Part shown: piece by piece, positions 8,948 to 17,384 of the stretch
Layout of the letters: each line of letters starts with the position of its first letter
Position numbering within the stretch: position 1 is the stretch's first letter
Assembly (NCBI RefSeq): GCF_036699995.1
Contig: NZ_CP144906.1
Span: forward strand, 561,501-625,500
Reading direction: 5' to 3'
Source of the DNA: Clostridium beijerinckii
Lineage (GTDB): Bacteria; Bacillota; Clostridia; Clostridiales; Clostridiaceae
Length of the DNA stretch: 64,000 nt
Notes under the pieces: model-generated
The model's input: the letters and a program-made list of their open reading frames with translations, nothing else
Database searches by the model: none
Told to the model about the DNA's origin: nothing
Program-made: the position numbers and the translations under genes

Positions 8948-11581
8948 ATGTTTAAAGTAAGTATAAATGGAAAAGAATATGAGTCGCAAACGGATATGGC
9001 ATTAATGGACTTTCTAAGAGATGTGCTTAAGATAACGTCAGTGAAAAACGGATGCAAAGAAGGTGCATGCGGAACGTGTACTGTTATTATTGATGGAAAG
9101 ACAACACGTGCATGTATCCAAAAACTTTCTAGACTTGAAGGAAAAATGGTACAGACTATAGAGGGCTTTACAGAGAGAGAAAGGGATGTGTTTTCATATG
9201 CTTTTGCAGCTGCAGGAGCTGTACAATGTGGGTTTTGCATTCCGGGAATGGTTATTAGTGGTAAATGTTTAATAGACCAAAATTCGAATCCATCAAGAGA
9301 AGATATAAAGCAAGCAATCCGTACTAATATTTGCCGTTGTACGGGTTATGCAAAGATTGAGGATGGCATTCTTTTAGCAGCAAAAATGCTAAGAGAAAAC
9401 TTAGAAATACCTGAATTAAAGCAAACTGGTAGGGTTGGAGAGAGAACATGTAGAGTGGATGCTCGTGATAAAACACTAGGAACAGCAAAGTATGTAGATG
9501 ATTATACTTTTGATGATATGCTATATGGAAAGAATGTATTTAGTAAATATGCGCGTGCAAAAATATTATCTATTGATATAAATAAGGCTTTAACAATGTC
9601 AGGAGTTGTTGCCATATATACTGCAAAGGATATTCCAGGTCAGAGATATATTGGCCACTTAGCACAAGATTGGCCAGGAATGATTGATGTGGGAGAAGAA
9701 ACAAAGTGTTGTGGAGATACTCTTGCAATGGTTGTGGCGGAAACAAGAGAAGAGGCTATGGCTGCAGTAAAGGCTGTTGAAATAGAATATGAGGAATTAG
9801 AGCCTATTCGTAATCCGAAAGAGGCTGCAGTTGATGGTGCACACCAAGTCCATGGGGAAGGTTTTATGCAATTTGGAAAGTTTAGAATTCCAGAGAACAA
9901 TGTATTTGATCATGAGGAAGTAAAACGAGGTAATGCAGAAATTGCACTTGCAAATTCTAAATTTATAGTAGAAGGCACTTTTTACGTTCCGCCGACTGAA
10001 CATGCTTTCATGGAACCTGAAACTGCTATTGGGCTGCCTGATGGAGATGGAGTAATTGTTATTACTGGGGCTCAAGGTATATATGATGAATATCATGAGA
10101 TTAGTAATTACCTAGGAATTCCAATGGAAAAGGTTAGAATACAAAGTGCAGTTGTTGGAGGTGGATTTGGAGGCAAGGAAGATATGAGCGTGCAGCATCA
10201 AGCAGCTCTCTGTGCATATCTAACCAAACGACCAGTAAAAGTGTTTTTTAGTCGTCAAGAAAGTATTAATTATCATCCTAAACGCCATGCCATGGAGATT
10301 TATTGCAAAATAGGATGCGATGAAAATGGTATATTACAAGGGATGAAAGCTAGGCTTACTTCTGATACTGGTGCCTATGCTTCCTTAGGAGGGCCTGTTC
10401 TCCAAAGAGCTTGCACACACGCTGGAGGTCCTTATAATTATCAAAATGTAGATATTGAAGGAAACGCTTATTACACAAATAATCCACCAGCTGGTGCATT
10501 TCGTGGCTTCGGAGTAACACAATCCTGTGCTGTTGTGGAACCTCTGATAAATAAATTGGCTGAAAAAGTCGGTATTTCAGGATGGGAAATTCGTTACCGT
10601 AATGCCATAAGAACTGGTCAATCACTACCAAATGGACAACTTGCAGATGAGGGGACCGCCATGGTAGAAACTTTAGAAGCAGTTAAAGGAGAATTCGAAA
10701 AATATGAATCAGATACTAATTACTATGTGGGCATAGCATCTGCAATGAAAAATGCTGGTGTTGGTGTAGGGGTTCAAGATATAGGACGTTGTAATTTAAA
10801 GATAGTAAAAGGAAAAGTTCATGCTAGGTCCTCTGCTGGTGCAATAGGTCAAGGAATACAAACTGTACTGCTTCAGATAATATGTGAAACAACTGGGTTA
10901 ACACCAGATAAGATAATTGTTGAGCATCCAGATACTAAATATACACCTGACTCAGGAACAACGACAGCATCTCGCCAAACAACATTTGCTGGGGAGGCAG
11001 CACGTCAATCATCATTAAAATTAAAAGTTGATTTAGATAATGGACATACATTGGAAGAATTAGAAGGAAAAGAGTATATCGGAGAATTTGAATTTAAGAC
11101 AGATCCAATTGGTTCGTCAAAACCAAATCCAGTGAGTCATATTGCGTATGGATATGCAACACAATTAGTTGTTATTGATAAGGATGGTAAATTAGTAAAA
11201 GTTGTTGCGGCTCATGATATTGGCAGGATAATTAACCCTCTTTCTGCTACAGGTCAAGTAGAGGGTGGTGTAGCAATGGGACTTGGATATGGGTTAACAG
11301 AAGATTTTCCACTGAAAGATGGTATTCCACAAGCAAAGCTTGGTACTTTAGGAGTTTTCAGAGCAAATCAAATGCCGAACGTTGAAGTGCACTTAATAGA
11401 AAAGAATAATCCTGACAGTGTTGCCTTTGGCGCTAAAGGAATTGGTGAGATAGTATGCGTGATGGGCGCGCCAGCATGTCAAAATGCATACTACAAAAAA
11501 GATGGTATATTCAGATATAGTTATCCTTTGGAAAATACTTATTACCGTAAACCAAAACCTGCTGCTTCAAAAGTAAAATAA
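8948..11581 (+). CDS. xdh: selenium-dependent xanthine dehydrogenase-type fused 2Fe-2S/molybdopterin protein
   Basis: An 877-residue fusion. The N-terminal 2Fe-2S domains have Cys 36, 41, 44 and 56, then Cys 94, 97, 129 and 131. From about residue 165 follows a full molybdopterin subunit with GGGFGGKED (404-412), GAFRGFG (516-522) and AFGAKGIGE (826-834, catalytic Glu834). No FAD domain is present, as in the TIGR03311 class (selenium-dependent xanthine dehydrogenase). In that class selenium is a labile inorganic ligand at Mo, not selenocysteine. The yqeC, yqeB, yedF and selD genes immediately downstream support this reading. A GAGAGGTG site precedes the ATG. The substrate (xanthine, hypoxanthine or another N-heterocycle) is not proven by sequence. 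Confidence 0.88.
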   Translation: MFKVSINGKEYESQTDMALMDFLRDVLKITSVKNGCKEGACGTCTVIIDGKTTRACIQKLSRLEGKMVQTIEGFTERERDVFSYAFAAAGAVQCGFCIPGMVISGKCLIDQNSNPSREDIKQAIRTNICRCTGYAKIEDGILLAAKMLRENLEIPELKQTGRVGERTCRVDARDKTLGTAKYVDDYTFDDMLYGKNVFSKYARAKILSIDINKALTMSGVVAIYTAKDIPGQRYIGHLAQDWPGMIDVGEETKCCGDTLAMVVAETREEAMAAVKAVEIEYEELEPIRNPKEAAVDGAHQVHGEGFMQFGKFRIPENNVFDHEEVKRGNAEIALANSKFIVEGTFYVPPTEHAFMEPETAIGLPDGDGVIVITGAQGIYDEYHEISNYLGIPMEKVRIQSAVVGGGFGGKEDMSVQHQAALCAYLTKRPVKVFFSRQESINYHPKRHAMEIYCKIGCDENGILQGMKARLTSDTGAYASLGGPVLQRACTHAGGPYNYQNVDIEGNAYYTNNPPAGAFRGFGVTQSCAVVEPLINKLAEKVGISGWEIRYRNAIRTGQSLPNGQLADEGTAMVETLEAVKGEFEKYESDTNYYVGIASAMKNAGVGVGVQDIGRCNLKIVKGKVHARSSAGAIGQGIQTVLLQIICETTGLTPDKIIVEHPDTKYTPDSGTTTASRQTTFAGEAARQSSLKLKVDLDNGHTLEELEGKEYIGEFEFKTDPIGSSKPNPVSHIAYGYATQLVVIDKDGKLVKVVAAHDIGRIINPLSATGQVEGGVAMGLGYGLTEDFPLKDGIPQAKLGTLGVFRANQMPNVEVHLIEKNNPDSVAFGAKGIGEIVCVMGAPACQNAYYKKDGIFRYSYPLENTYYRKPKPAASKVK

Positions 11582-11605
11582 GAATTGACTTTGAAAGGTA
11601 TATCA

Positions 11606-11637
11606 TGAAGCAAAGTTAAAATGTAGACTTTGCTTCA
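11606..11637 (+). other. perfect 11-bp hairpin between xdh and yqeC
   Basis: TGAAGCAAAGT (11606-11616) pairs perfectly with ACTTTGCTTCA (11627-11637) across a 10-base loop. AAAAG follows on the + strand, not a T run, so it is not a typical terminator. A role in mRNA stability or processing within the operon is possible but unproven. Confidence 0.55.
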
Positions 11638-11657
11638 AAAGTTGCTGAGGTTAATCT

Positions 11658-12473
11658 ATGAAGATTTTAAAATATAGTAATGGAAAAATAGGAGAACAAA
11701 TATTATTAATAGAGGCGTTAAAAATAGACATTAATAAGAAGAACATAATTTCATTTGTTGGAGGAGGAGGTAAAACAAGTTCAATATATAAATTAGGTGA
11801 AGAATTAAAAGCGTTAGGTAAGAAAGTTATTATAACTACTACCACTCGTATGTTTATGCCTGAGAGTAATACGGTTATTACGGGGAAAAAAGAGGACATT
11901 ATTAGATTATTAAATGATGAAGATATGATTACAGTTGGGTTGTTATGTGACGATAAGAATGAAAAATTTGACTATAATAAATTGAAAGATAGGGGTAGTC
12001 TAGAGAGTTGTGAAGAACATATTCCACGAAAAATAAGTGGAGTATCAAAAGAAATAGCTGAGAGTTTTATAGAAATAGCTGATTTCGTACTAGTGGAGGC
12101 TGATGGAGCAAAAGGATTACCATTAAAGGTTCCAGCTGAGCATGAGCCTGTAATTTTAACAAAAAGTAATTTAGTTATAGGAGTATGTGGCATTGATGCA
12201 GTAGGAAAGAAAATTAAAGAAATATGCCATAGGTCAAATTTAGTTTCAAGATTTTTGAATACAGATGAAGAACATATCATTAATGCTTGGGATGTTGCGA
12301 AAATATTAGCAAGTACTAAAGGTCAAAGGAAAGATGTAAGATGTTCTTACAAAGTTATTATAAATAAAGCAGATACAATAATGGAGCTGGAGAATGCCAA
12401 GAAAATATCTAAGGAATTATCTGATTTAGGAATAAATGAAACAATAATAACAACATTTAAAGATAAATTATAA
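11658..12473 (+). CDS. yqeC: selenium-dependent hydroxylase accessory protein YqeC
   Basis: A 271-residue protein of the TIGR03172 class, found beside selenium-dependent molybdenum hydroxylases. It has a glycine-rich P-loop FVGGGGKTSS (about residues 33-42), the segment TTTTRMFMPE and the strongly conserved VEADGAKGLPLKVP with a following EPVI. These suggest a nucleotide-binding maturation factor in the cytoplasm. The biochemical step is not established; family knowledge links it to building the Se-Mo centre. ATG follows TGAGGT. It stands between the hydroxylase gene and yqeB, the usual neighbourhood. Confidence 0.85.
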   Translation: MKILKYSNGKIGEQILLIEALKIDINKKNIISFVGGGGKTSSIYKLGEELKALGKKVIITTTTRMFMPESNTVITGKKEDIIRLLNDEDMITVGLLCDDKNEKFDYNKLKDRGSLESCEEHIPRKISGVSKEIAESFIEIADFVLVEADGAKGLPLKVPAEHEPVILTKSNLVIGVCGIDAVGKKIKEICHRSNLVSRFLNTDEEHIINAWDVAKILASTKGQRKDVRCSYKVIINKADTIMELENAKKISKELSDLGINETIITTFKDKL

Positions 12474-12566
12474 TATAAAGTCAATAATTACTTTAGGCAT
12501 ATTGAAAAATAACAAGTCATCATTGGAGAGTATTTTATATGTCTTAAATGAGAAGGTGGAGTAATA

Positions 12567-13355
12567 ATGATTGTATTAATAAAAGGTGCTGGAGATATAG
12601 CAACAGGGGTAGCTCATAGATTGAAAAGATGTGGATTAGACATAGTTATGACAGAGATTTCAGAACCTACTACAGTCAGAAGAACAGTAGCATTTTCACA
12701 AGCCGTATATGATAATACTGTAGAAGTTGAAGGGATAAAAGCAATCCTTGTCTCTAAAATGGAAGAAACCAACAAGGTTATTAAGGAAGGGAATATTCCT
12801 GTATTAGTAGATGAAAAAGCAAAAATTATAAAGGATCTTAATCCAGATGTAGTAGTGGATGCTATAATTGCGAAAGAAAATTTAGGAACAAGGATTAATG
12901 ATGCTCCGATTGTTATTGCCCTCGGACCAGGATTTACAGCTGGTTTTGATTGTCACTGTGTTGTTGAGACTCAAAGAGGTCATTATTTAGGAAAGGCAAT
13001 ATATAGCGGAAGTGCTATTCCTAATACTGGTGTACCAGGAGATATTGGAGGATATACTAGTGAAAGAATAATTAGAGCTATAAGTGATGGAAAGATATTT
13101 CCGGTATATAAAATAGGAGACTATGTGGAAAAAGGTGATATTGTAGCTTATGTAAATAGAATTCCAATATTTGCGGAAATAAGCGGGATAGTTCGTGGAA
13201 TGCTTCAAAAGGATGTTAATGTATTTAAAGGAATGAAAAGTGGAGATATTGATCCTAGGTGTGAAAAAAATCATTGTTTTACAATTTCAGATAAAGCCAG
13301 ATCTATTGGGGGAGGCGTACTGGAAGCAATTTTATATTTAAAATCCATGTTATAG
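12567..13355 (+). CDS. yqeB: selenium-dependent molybdenum hydroxylase maturation protein YqeB
   Basis: A 262-residue protein of the YqeB/EF2563 family (TIGR03309), a marker for selenium-dependent molybdenum hydroxylases. It begins VLIKGAGDIATGVAHRL, resembling a Rossmann-type nucleotide site, followed by EISEPTTVRRTVAFS. Later segments include ALGPGFTAGFDC and VIETQRGH-like VVETQRGHYLG, and the C-terminal half has a lipoyl/biotin-like fold signature (YVEKGDIVAYVN). It is thought to act in cofactor maturation, perhaps in selenium insertion, but the reaction is unknown. AAGGTGGAG precedes the ATG. It is followed by a 244-base gap with a structured leader before yedF. Confidence 0.86.
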   Translation: MIVLIKGAGDIATGVAHRLKRCGLDIVMTEISEPTTVRRTVAFSQAVYDNTVEVEGIKAILVSKMEETNKVIKEGNIPVLVDEKAKIIKDLNPDVVVDAIIAKENLGTRINDAPIVIALGPGFTAGFDCHCVVETQRGHYLGKAIYSGSAIPNTGVPGDIGGYTSERIIRAISDGKIFPVYKIGDYVEKGDIVAYVNRIPIFAEISGIVRGMLQKDVNVFKGMKSGDIDPRCEKNHCFTISDKARSIGGGVLEAILYLKSML

Positions 13356-13373
13356 ATAAACAATGTATATTTG

Positions 13374-13539
13374 GGCTTTATGGTTAATTAGCCGAAATAA
13401 CAAATACTCTATTGTTTCGATTGATAGAGAAAATGGCTATGAATTTCTAATAAAGAAAAATTCTATACCAATTTTCTCAGTGTAACTCTGCACAAAAGAG
13501 TACGTGTCATTTCAGGTAGAGTTATAAGAAAGTATAGAA
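13374..13539 (+). ncRNA. putative structured leader RNA upstream of yedF
   Basis: Seen directly: a nested set of perfect arms, TTCTATAC (13461-13468) with GTATAGAA (13532-13539), TTTCT (13473-13477) with AGAAA (13527-13531), TAACTCT (13483-13489) with AGAGTTA (13518-13524), and CAC with GTG inside. Together these make one long interrupted stem with asymmetric internal loops. Upstream lie two smaller hairpins, CTCTAT/ATAGAG (13407-13429) and GGCT/AGCC (13374-13393). The structure ends 60 bases before the yedF start and has no T run. I do not recognise it as a known riboswitch or as tRNA-Sec. A cis-regulatory role for the selenium genes is inference. Confidence 0.4.
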
Positions 13540-13599
13540 TGTTTATTTATGAATATTAAAAAATACTGAATTATCATAAATGATTAAGGAGAATGTTAA

Positions 13600-14217
13600 A
13601 TGAATAAAGTGCTTGATGCAAAAGGAAAAGAATGCCCAATGCCAGTAATAATGGCAAAGAAAGAGATAGATAGTGGAAATAATAGTTTTGTAGTTGAGGT
13701 AGACAACGATATTGCTGTGCAAAATCTTAAGAAATTAGCTAATAATCAAGGTTTTGCAGTATCAGTTGAAGAAGAGAATTCTTTATTTAAAGTATATTTC
13801 TCAAAAGATTTAGATAAGTTGAGTGAAGTTGAAGTGTTTAATGAAACATCTGACAAATTAGAAGAAAATAAAACGGAAATAGGCAACTGGTCAGTATTTA
13901 TTGGAAAAGAAATTATTGGAGCAGGTAATGAAGAGCTTGGAAAGTCTCTAATAAAAATGTATCTTTATACAATTTCAGAGTCTGATAATTTACCAAAATC
14001 AATCTTGTTTATGAATGATGGTGTAAAGGTACCAACATTAAATCATCAAGCAGCAGAGCACTTAAGAGATTTAGAAACCAAAGGTGTTGAAATACTAGTT
14101 TGTGGCGCATGCCTGAACTTTTACGGGCTTGAAGAAAAGTTAAAGGTAGGAAAAGTAAGTAACATGTATTACATAACAAACTGCATGAAAGAGGCATCAA
14201 AGGTTATTACGCTTTAA
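13600..14217 (+). CDS. yedF: selenium metabolism protein YedF
   Basis: A 205-residue two-domain protein of the TIGR03527 class. The N-terminal TusA/SirA-like domain (about residues 1-70) has the CPMP motif with Cys12, the residue that carries sulfur, or presumably selenium, as a persulfide/perselenide. The C-terminal domain is DsrE-like, with CGACLNFYG and a further Cys near the end (TNCMKEA). YedF is typically next to selD and is thought to deliver selenium. Here selD follows 88 bases later. TAAGGAGAA precedes the ATG. The acceptor is likely SelD or the Se-Mo hydroxylase maturation proteins (inference). Confidence 0.88.
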   Translation: MNKVLDAKGKECPMPVIMAKKEIDSGNNSFVVEVDNDIAVQNLKKLANNQGFAVSVEEENSLFKVYFSKDLDKLSEVEVFNETSDKLEENKTEIGNWSVFIGKEIIGAGNEELGKSLIKMYLYTISESDNLPKSILFMNDGVKVPTLNHQAAEHLRDLETKGVEILVCGACLNFYGLEEKLKVGKVSNMYYITNCMKEASKVITL

Positions 14218-14305
14218 AGGAATTAAAATATATAAAGACAACTAATTTTATAAACATTTATAGTTAACTCTTAATTGTCAACTAATTAAGAAGGGGGAGA
14301 TTTAT

Positions 14306-15343
14306 TTGCCTGGAAATGTAAAACTTACTAGTTTAACTAAAACTTCAGGATGTGCTGCAAAAATAGGACCTGGTGTACTTCATAATGTCTTAAATAGTTT
14401 ACCTAAGTTTGAAAATCCCAATTTGATTGTTGGATTTGATACTAATGACGATGCTTGTGTATATAAAATTAATGATAATACAGTAGCAATTCAAACAGTA
14501 GACTTTTTTCCACCAATGGTTGATGATCCATATATATTTGGTCAAATTGCAGCTGCTAATGCCCTTAGTGATATTTATGCAATGGGTGGAAATCCTGCAA
14601 CGGCTATGAATTTACTTTGCTTTCCTTCTTGTTTAGATATATCAATCATGCATGATATACTTGCTGGCGGATATGACAAAGTTAAAGAGGCTGGTGCAGT
14701 AATTGCTGGTGGTCATACAATAGCGGACCCAACTCCTAAATATGGTCTTTGCGTAAGTGGATTTGCACATCCAAGTGATATTCTTTCAAATAGTAATGCT
14801 AAAACTGGAGATATGCTTGTGCTTACAAAACCCTTAGGTATTGGAATAATGAATACTGCTGCCAAAGCAGAATTATTGAATGAAAGTAAGATTAAAGAAG
14901 TTACATGGATAATGTCTACATTAAATAAGTATGCTAAAGAATGTACTTCTAAACTTGATATACATTCATGTACTGATGTAACTGGCTTTAGTTTAATCGG
15001 TCATAGTTATGAAATGGCAAGTGGCAGCAACAAAACAATAGAGATTTTTAGTCAGTCTGTACCTATTATAGATGGAGCGTTAGATTATGCCAAAATGGGA
15101 ATTATACCTGAAGGGATGTACAATAATCTTGATTATTTAAAAGATAAATTCACTTTAGCTTCAAAAGTTGCACAGGAGCTGCAAGATGTGTTGATAGATC
15201 CACAAACATCAGGTGGATTGCTACTCTCAATTCCAGAAAAAAATGTTAAAGAATTTTTATCAAGAATTGAAGAGTTTACGCCATATGCGAGAGTTATTGG
15301 CCAAGTAATTGATAAAGGCGATAAATCTATAGTGATTAAGTAG
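14306..15343 (+). CDS. selD: selenide, water dikinase SelD (Cys form)
   Basis: This 345-residue enzyme makes selenophosphate from selenide and ATP. The N-terminal catalytic loop reads KTSGCAAKIGPG with Cys16 and Lys19. Many clostridial SelD proteins have selenocysteine at the Cys position, but here an ordinary Cys codon is used. The ATP/Mg motif GFDTNDDACVY, the segment DIYAMGGNPATAMN and the C-terminal DPQTSGGLL are all present. The start is TTG, set by an excellent AAGGGGGAG site. In this neighbourhood selenophosphate probably serves the Se-dependent Mo hydroxylase; whether the genome also makes selenocysteine cannot be seen here. Confidence 0.93.
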   Translation: MPGNVKLTSLTKTSGCAAKIGPGVLHNVLNSLPKFENPNLIVGFDTNDDACVYKINDNTVAIQTVDFFPPMVDDPYIFGQIAAANALSDIYAMGGNPATAMNLLCFPSCLDISIMHDILAGGYDKVKEAGAVIAGGHTIADPTPKYGLCVSGFAHPSDILSNSNAKTGDMLVLTKPLGIGIMNTAAKAELLNESKIKEVTWIMSTLNKYAKECTSKLDIHSCTDVTGFSLIGHSYEMASGSNKTIEIFSQSVPIIDGALDYAKMGIIPEGMYNNLDYLKDKFTLASKVAQELQDVLIDPQTSGGLLLSIPEKNVKEFLSRIEEFTPYARVIGQVIDKGDKSIVIK

Positions 15344-15403
15344 GTGCTTTATTTAAAGGAAAAGTATTTATTTAGAAGTTATATAAAATAAATGGAGGCA
15401 ATT

Positions 15404-16555
15404 ATGGAATTACAAAAGAAATTACCTGAAATATTTGAAGAATTTGCTGAAGGAAGGAGAAATGCCTTTATTAAAGCTAAGGAGCTTAAGGATAAGGATG
15501 TACCACTAATAGGTGTGTTTTGTACTTACTTTCCACAAGAAATAGCATTAGCTATGGGGGCCGCTACTGTTTCATTATGTGCAACATCAGATGAAACTAT
15601 TGCCGATGCTGAACAAGATCTCCCACGTAATTTATGTCCTTTAATTAAATCAAGCTATGGTTTTGCTAAAACCGATAAATGTCCATTCTTTTTCTTTTCA
15701 GATTTGATTGTTGGTGAGACAACTTGTGATGGGAAAAAGAAAATGTATGAATATCTTTCAGATTTTAAACCAGTACATGTTATGGAGCTTCCAAATTCTC
15801 AAAGTGAATCAGGACTTCAATTGTGGAGGCATGAAATTATAAAATTAAAGTCGAATTTAGAAGAAATGTTTGATGTGGAAATAAGTGAAGATGATATAAG
15901 AAAAGCCATCAGGATAAAAAATAACGAACGTAAAGCCTTAAAGAAGTTTTATGAATTAGGTAAAAAAGAACCGGTTGCAATACTTGGTCAAGATATATTT
16001 AAGGTTATAAATGGGACAACTTTTAGTTTTGATAAAGAACAAATTCCAAAACAAATGGATGAATTAATTGAAAAGATTAAATCTGAATATGAAATGGAAA
16101 GAAAATATGAATCTAGACCGCGTATATTAATTACTGGTTGTCCTATTGGTGGTGCAGCAGAAAAAGTTATTAAAGCGATTGAAGATAATGGAGCGTACGT
16201 AGTTGCTTTTGAAAATTGCAGTGTTGCGAAAGCAGTTGATGAGTTAGTAGATGAAGAAAATGCTGATGTTTACGATGCTCTTTCAGATAAATATTTATCA
16301 ATTGGTTGTTCTTGTATGAGTCCTAATCCTAATAGAATTAAACTTCTTAATAAAATGATTGATGATTATAAAATAGATGCTGTAATTGATATAATATTAA
16401 CAGCTTGTCATACGTATAGTGTAGAAACTTTATCAATTAAGAGATTTGTAAACAATGAAAAAAATATACCATATATGAGTGTTGAAACAGATTTTTCTAT
16501 TAATGATATAGGACAATTAAATACAAGAATGGCGGCGTTTATAGAGATGCTTTAA
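15404..16555 (+). CDS. 2-hydroxyacyl-CoA dehydratase D-component/double-cubane-cluster-like protein (YjiM-like)
   Basis: A 383-residue member of the HgdB/FldC/BcrB family. Single-subunit members paired only with an activase include E. coli YjiM and the double-cubane cluster proteins, which carry an [8Fe-9S] cluster and do ATP-driven reductions at very low potential. Visible Cys include 40, 59, 78, 93 and 108 in the N-terminal half, then ITGCPIGG, FENCSV, SIGCSCMSP and LTACHTYS in the C-terminal half. No second dehydratase subunit is nearby, which argues against an amino acid fermentation dehydratase. I chose ATG 15404, six bases after GGAGG; ATG 15392 lies inside that site. Its role among selenium and Mo genes is unknown. 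Confidence 0.8.
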   Translation: MELQKKLPEIFEEFAEGRRNAFIKAKELKDKDVPLIGVFCTYFPQEIALAMGAATVSLCATSDETIADAEQDLPRNLCPLIKSSYGFAKTDKCPFFFFSDLIVGETTCDGKKKMYEYLSDFKPVHVMELPNSQSESGLQLWRHEIIKLKSNLEEMFDVEISEDDIRKAIRIKNNERKALKKFYELGKKEPVAILGQDIFKVINGTTFSFDKEQIPKQMDELIEKIKSEYEMERKYESRPRILITGCPIGGAAEKVIKAIEDNGAYVVAFENCSVAKAVDELVDEENADVYDALSDKYLSIGCSCMSPNPNRIKLLNKMIDDYKIDAVIDIILTACHTYSVETLSIKRFVNNEKNIPYMSVETDFSINDIGQLNTRMAAFIEML

Positions 16556-16584
16556 GCATAGCTAAGAATATAAGGTGGTAGATT

Positions 16585-17343
16585 ATGGGCAAATATACTT
16601 TAGGAATTGATTCTGGTTCCACAACTACAAAAGGTGTATTATTTGATGGCAAAACAATTGTTAAGACTATGATTATAAAGACATCTGCAAAACCAAAAGA
16701 TAGCATTCGTAAAGTCTATGATGAACTCTATTCTAAGAATGTGAAATATACTATAACTACCGGGTATGGTAGAGGTTTATTAGAGGAAGCAGATAAAACC
16801 ATCACTGAAATAACTTGTCATGCGCAAGGTGCAGTATTTCTTAATCCTACTATTAGAGGAGTTATAGATATAGGAGGGCAGGACTCTAAAGTTATTTTAT
16901 TAGATAACTCATTAAATGTTGTGGATTTTTTAATGAATGATAAATGTGCTGCTGGGACGGGGAGATTTGTTGACGTTATGATGAGAATTTTAGAAGAAGA
17001 TATGAAGAATATCGATGATTTTGTAAGAGATAGAAATCCAGTAAGTATATCTAGCATGTGTACTGTTTTTGCTGAAAGTGAAATTATTAGTCTTCTTGCA
17101 AAAGATATTCATAGAGGTGATATTGCCCTTGGAATAATTCATTCAATTTCCAAAAGAACAGCTAACTTTGCACAAAAATTAAATTTGCAAGGAGACATAT
17201 TTTTTAGCGGAGGATTAGCATTATCGGAAACATTTAGAACAACTCTTGAAAGTTATCTTAACAAAAAAGTGATAACTAATGAGTTGTGTCAATATGCAGG
17301 TGCAATTGGAGCGGCTGCAATTGGATATAAAAAAATTAAATGA
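16585..17343 (+). CDS. ATP-dependent activase of the HgdC/YjiL family
   Basis: A 252-residue member of the BadF/BadG/BcrA/HgdC ATPase family. These homodimers hold one [4Fe-4S] cluster between subunits and drive single electrons into a partner protein by ATP hydrolysis. Motifs seen: the ATPase opening LGIDSGSTTTKGVLF, the switch IGGQDSKVI, and the two cluster Cys in KCAAGTGRF (Cys121) and SSMCTVFAESE (Cys159). An AAGGTGG site precedes the ATG, 30 bases after the partner gene. The pair with 15404-16555 is complete by itself. The electron acceptor beyond that partner is not indicated. Confidence 0.88.
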   Translation: MGKYTLGIDSGSTTTKGVLFDGKTIVKTMIIKTSAKPKDSIRKVYDELYSKNVKYTITTGYGRGLLEEADKTITEITCHAQGAVFLNPTIRGVIDIGGQDSKVILLDNSLNVVDFLMNDKCAAGTGRFVDVMMRILEEDMKNIDDFVRDRNPVSISSMCTVFAESEIISLLAKDIHRGDIALGIIHSISKRTANFAQKLNLQGDIFFSGGLALSETFRTTLESYLNKKVITNELCQYAGAIGAAAIGYKKIK

Positions 17344-17384
17344 AGTAATGAAAGGAAAGTTATGCAAAAAAATCATAGGTATAA

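Noticed and set aside
13374..13599. tRNA-Sec (selC) or a known riboswitch in the yqeB-yedF gap
   Set aside because: No T arm, no CCA end and no match to the purine, Moco or other motifs I know, so only an unassigned structured leader is claimed.
15404..17343. Reading the pair as part of a true amino acid fermentation dehydratase
   Set aside because: A second dehydratase subunit and a CoA transferase would be expected nearby and are absent.
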